Assembly: GCA_014055525.1 (NCBI GenBank)
Contig: WIAH01000017.1
Span: 23,715-87,714 of the forward strand
Direction: 5' to 3'
DNA length: 64,000 nt
From: Nitrospira sp. CR1.3
Lineage (GTDB): Bacteria > Nitrospirota > Nitrospiria > Nitrospirales > Nitrospiraceae
How positions within the stretch are numbered: position 1 is the stretch's first letter; each line of letters opens with the position of its first letter. Positions 61,190 through 64,000 of the stretch are shown here, piece after piece. Under the pieces are notes generated by a model. It did not search any database, was not told where the DNA came from, and worked only from the letters and a program-made list of their open reading frames with translations. A program made the translations under genes and the position numbers.

Positions 61190-62923
61190 TTAAGGAGTGA
61201 ACTGTCCGTGTCGTCGACCGTCTTTGGGTCCACAGGGCGCGCCCGCCTTAAACCAAGCATCGACCTTCTGCTGCCATCTTGCACGGCCCAGACCGGGGAT
61301 TCTGCCCACCGCCCACAGGATATTAGAATCATTTACCAGATGATCCCGGCCTCCTCGCTTAAGGGCAGGCTCAGCTTTGAATTGAAAACACAAATTACCA
61401 TCGATTAGCTGCTCGAAAGATTCTTCGCGCGGTAAACCAAACATTCGAACTGGCGCTCTCCATTCGTCTGTGAATCCGGTCGCCGAAGTGTGACAGTTGC
61501 TACACTTCTTGGTCGTTTCGGTCAACCGACCTCCTTCCCTGAGGACCCCATCAACTGCAGAAGGCGGAATTTCATCCCGGGTGAACCGCCCCAACTTAAC
61601 GTGTCGGCGATAGGTTTCATTTTCACGATGCATTTGGTGGCAATTTTTGCATTTCGCGTTCTGGGAGACCTCGTAGATGGAGTCAAAGGAGCCATCAACG
61701 ATCGGGACTTGGAATCGGCGATACTGCGGCTGGTAGACGCAGCCCAACGCCGCGTTGCAGGCGGCGACGGTCCAATGGAGCGTGTGGCCCATAAACGGCG
61801 ACAAATCCTGTGGCGGCGTGAATCCCAAAGCGTTTTGCACAAGCGCGGCGAAGACGTAGGGCTGGACCGATGGTTGGACCGGGCAAGGGACATTCGGCTT
61901 GAAAATACAGACGAGAAAGTACTCGACTCCCTGTTGGTTCCCGTAGTTCCAGGAAAAGGCGGGAGTCAAAGTCTGTAGTAGCGTATTCTCCGCAGGCATG
62001 TTCAATGCCGGTGGCGAAAGTACCCAGGTAATGGGCCTTGGAGTGGACGCCGTGCAACTCTCCGGAGTTTGACCGCTGAACGCCGCCTGGCCGGCTATCG
62101 GGACACACCCGGCAATGGACCATTGCAATCGCTTACCCTGGAATTGAAAGGGCAGGGTCACGTTATAGAAATATGGTGCCGTGCCGGAGGTGCCTGCTTG
62201 TCGTTCGAAGTCGGGGCTTCCCGGACGCGGGCCAACGCCCAACTGTTTCGGCGGCAGGGGTTCAGTCAAGAGCATTCCGGTGATCTTGAAGACCACGGCG
62301 TGAGGGCCTGTGCAGGGTTGATTTAGCTCACCCACGCAAATCTCGTAACGTGATGGAGCTGGCTGGCCGGGGCTCTGCTGCCACTGAAATCGGACAGCAG
62401 GGCCGGTAATCACGGCGCCGGAGGGAGGGTTGACCGCGAGCGGCGCCGTCGGGGAGCCAGACAGCAGGAGTTGACTGCCGACCGCCTGCTTGAGCTGCAG
62501 CGTGGACAGTCGCTGTGGCACATCGGTTCGAGATCGAATGCCGCTGAGACTTCCCGGGGCATCGAGCGCGGTCTTGTCCGATAGAAGCAAGACGACGTGC
62601 GTGATGTCCTCGTCGGTGACGACTGTCAGGGCAACCGGCGATTCCACCGCTTCTGAGTGGGTCGTCGGCAGAGCCTGAATGAACAGCGGTGCTGCGCCGG
62701 CGACCGGACTGAGTCGCAGGCGCAACTCTCCCGGCGAGTCGACCTCGTATGCGCCGGCTTCGACCTCGACGTCGCTGCCGTCCGGAGCCAGGAAGTGGAC
62801 CGGACGGTCGAACGTGACTGTCTGGGGCGAAGAGGCTTGTTGTGCAAGAGCCCATCCGCCAACGAGGCAGGCGATCAAGAGGACAGCTTTGACAATCGAT
62901 GCTCTTTTCTTACCTGGGTGCAT
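61190..62923 (-). CDS. Exported diheme protein with beta-sandwich domains
   Basis: 577 residues from the ATG at 62923 (a TTG precedes it). A signal peptide is followed by a beta-rich N-terminal part and repeated modules with Trp/Pro/Cys patterns (KRLQWSIAGCVPIAGQAAFS; HTLHWTVAACNAALGCVYQP) that look fibronectin-like. Two haem c sites, CKNCH at about residues 426-430 and CSNCH at 475-479, precede a C-terminal block NILWAVGRIPGLGRARWQQK. No known cytochrome family fits. A second copy lies directly upstream. Confidence 0.8.
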   Translation of the reverse strand: MHPGKKRASIVKAVLLIACLVGGWALAQQASSPQTVTFDRPVHFLAPDGSDVEVEAGAYEVDSPGELRLRLSPVAGAAPLFIQALPTTHSEAVESPVALTVVTDEDITHVVLLLSDKTALDAPGSLSGIRSRTDVPQRLSTLQLKQAVGSQLLLSGSPTAPLAVNPPSGAVITGPAVRFQWQQSPGQPAPSRYEICVGELNQPCTGPHAVVFKITGMLLTEPLPPKQLGVGPRPGSPDFERQAGTSGTAPYFYNVTLPFQFQGKRLQWSIAGCVPIAGQAAFSGQTPESCTASTPRPITWVLSPPALNMPAENTLLQTLTPAFSWNYGNQQGVEYFLVCIFKPNVPCPVQPSVQPYVFAALVQNALGFTPPQDLSPFMGHTLHWTVAACNAALGCVYQPQYRRFQVPIVDGSFDSIYEVSQNAKCKNCHQMHRENETYRRHVKLGRFTRDEIPPSAVDGVLREGGRLTETTKKCSNCHTSATGFTDEWRAPVRMFGLPREESFEQLIDGNLCFQFKAEPALKRGGRDHLVNDSNILWAVGRIPGLGRARWQQKVDAWFKAGAPCGPKDGRRHGQFTP

Positions 62924-62987
62924 CAAATCGGTTCTGAGCCTTTCACGCAGACGCTTGGATGCGGACGAGTGTGTTCACTTGGGCGCC

Positions 62988-64000
62988 TTATGGTGTGAAT
63001 TGGCCACGACGTCGACCATGTGTCGGGCCGCAGGGCGCACCGGCGGTGAACCACGCGTTCACTTTCTGCTGCCAGACTGCACGTCCCAGACCCGGGATTC
63101 TATCTACGGCCCATAGAATGTTTTCGTCATGCAGCATATGTTGGGTGGGGGGCTGCAGGTTGATACCACCGCGGGGCTTCTTGAACTCGTCGCACAGGGG
63201 CCCATCGACAGGATGGTCGAAAGAAAATCTGAAATGCGGTGCTCTCCATCTGTTGGTAAATCCGGTCGCCGACGTATGGCAACTCTCACACTTGTTGACC
63301 CACTTATCTACATTAATAAATCCGTCACCTCGTACAAAGACATCTCCACCGACGTTCGAAGGAGGTATTTCCTCACGCGTGAATCGTCCTAACTGAATGT
63401 GCCGGCGATAGGTGTCATTTTCGGCATGCATTTGATGACAATTTTTGCATTTCGCGTTCTGGGTCACGGGATAAACGGAATCCCAAGAACCATCGAAGGG
63501 AACTTGGAGTCGGCGGTATTGTGGCTGGTAGAAGCAGCCTAACGCCGCATTGCAGACAGCGACCGTCCAATGGAGCGTGTGACCCACGAATGGCGAGAGG
63601 TCCTGCGGCGGCGTGAATCCTGAAGCGTTCTGAACACGCGCGACAAAGACGTGCGGCTGTACTCCGGGCTGGACCGGACACGGCACATTGGGTTTGGCGA
63701 TGCACACCAAGAAATACTCGACGCCATATTGGTTGCCATGAGTCCAGGAAAGAGTGGGAAGCAAATTGGGCAAGAGCACATTGTCGGCCGGCGCGCTCAA
63801 CACGGGAGGCAGAATCGTCCACGTGATCGGTCTTGGCGCCGACGATGCGCAACTTTCCGGTATCTGACCGACGGCCGCCTGCCCCGTAGTCGGTACGCAG
63901 GCGGTCACCGACCACTGCAACCGTTTCCCTAGGAAGTGAAGCGGCAGCGTCACCCCGTAACTGTAGGCCGTCGACGTCGAGCTGGTTGTGCCCGCCGGCC
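62988..64000 (-). CDS. Paralog of the exported diheme protein (5' end outside window)
   Basis: At least 337 residues. The frame stays open to the right edge and the apparent GTG at 63953 is internal: the residues before it (PAGTTSSTSTAYSYG) align with QAGTSGTAPYFYN of the paralog. The two proteins agree closely around NAKCKNCHQMH, LGRFTREEIPPS, CxxCHTSATGF and the end GRRRGQFTP. Both CxxCH sites are kept. It ends 65 bases before the next copy starts, so the pair is a tandem duplication, likely one transcript. Confidence 0.82.
   Translation of the reverse strand, partial: PAGTTSSTSTAYSYGVTLPLHFLGKRLQWSVTACVPTTGQAAVGQIPESCASSAPRPITWTILPPVLSAPADNVLLPNLLPTLSWTHGNQYGVEYFLVCIAKPNVPCPVQPGVQPHVFVARVQNASGFTPPQDLSPFVGHTLHWTVAVCNAALGCFYQPQYRRLQVPFDGSWDSVYPVTQNAKCKNCHQMHAENDTYRRHIQLGRFTREEIPPSNVGGDVFVRGDGFINVDKWVNKCESCHTSATGFTNRWRAPHFRFSFDHPVDGPLCDEFKKPRGGINLQPPTQHMLHDENILWAVDRIPGLGRAVWQQKVNAWFTAGAPCGPTHGRRRGQFTP

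Overview
The window looks like a chromosomal segment from a Nitrospira-type bacterium (phylum Nitrospirota). This is an inference from style and content. The DNA is GC-rich, Shine-Dalgarno leaders are strong, and there are many small exported proteins of no recognised family. Exported c-type haem proteins, a cytochrome bd oxidase and two type II NADH dehydrogenases are present, along with degenerate intergenic inverted repeats. I found no rRNA, tRNA, CRISPR array, insertion sequence or prophage gene.

Left part (1-12 kb): a CnrX/Spy-like sensor, ECF sigma factor and start of a coupled downstream gene (minus strand). Then a plus-strand run: lipase-like hydrolase, Tat-exported spermidine-dehydrogenase-like flavoenzyme, Tat-exported intradiol dioxygenase, 5-hydroxyisourate hydrolase, lipocalin and type II NADH dehydrogenase. 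Small exported proteins, a Cys-repeat lipoprotein and a large membrane glycosyltransferase follow.

Middle-left (12-31 kb): exported proteins of unknown function, a HEAT-repeat protein, a TMTC-like membrane protein with TPRs, a D,D-carboxypeptidase, a histidine kinase/NarL pair followed by small exported proteins, a haem protein coupled to a protease fused to a formylglycine-enzyme-like domain, a large glucosidase and a lipoprotein.

Middle-right (30.9-41 kb, minus strand): a Mo-oxidoreductase with its cytochrome b, a YHS protein with a glucose-dehydrogenase-like enzyme, cytochrome bd (cydAB), and a STAS / ECF sigma / anti-sigma operon. That operon has a near-consensus sigma-54 promoter, two upstream palindromes, and an FhlA-like sigma-54 activator encoded next door. 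This suggests a sigma-54 to ECF cascade that could reach cydAB.

Right part (41-52 kb, minus strand): a co-directional cluster of aquaporin, exported HbpS/GlcG proteins (one fused to a cupin), two SMP-30 lactonases, a GMC flavoenzyme with a Cys-rich motif, a second type II NADH dehydrogenase, a two-domain VOC protein and a TVP38/TMEM64 membrane protein. I read it as a possible exported sugar/alcohol oxidation module feeding the quinone pool.

Far right (52-64 kb): a cytochrome c peroxidase operon divergent from oxyR, two consecutive exported caspase-like proteins, a membrane-embedded spermidine-synthase-like protein, and two tandem diheme paralogs, the second cut by the window edge.
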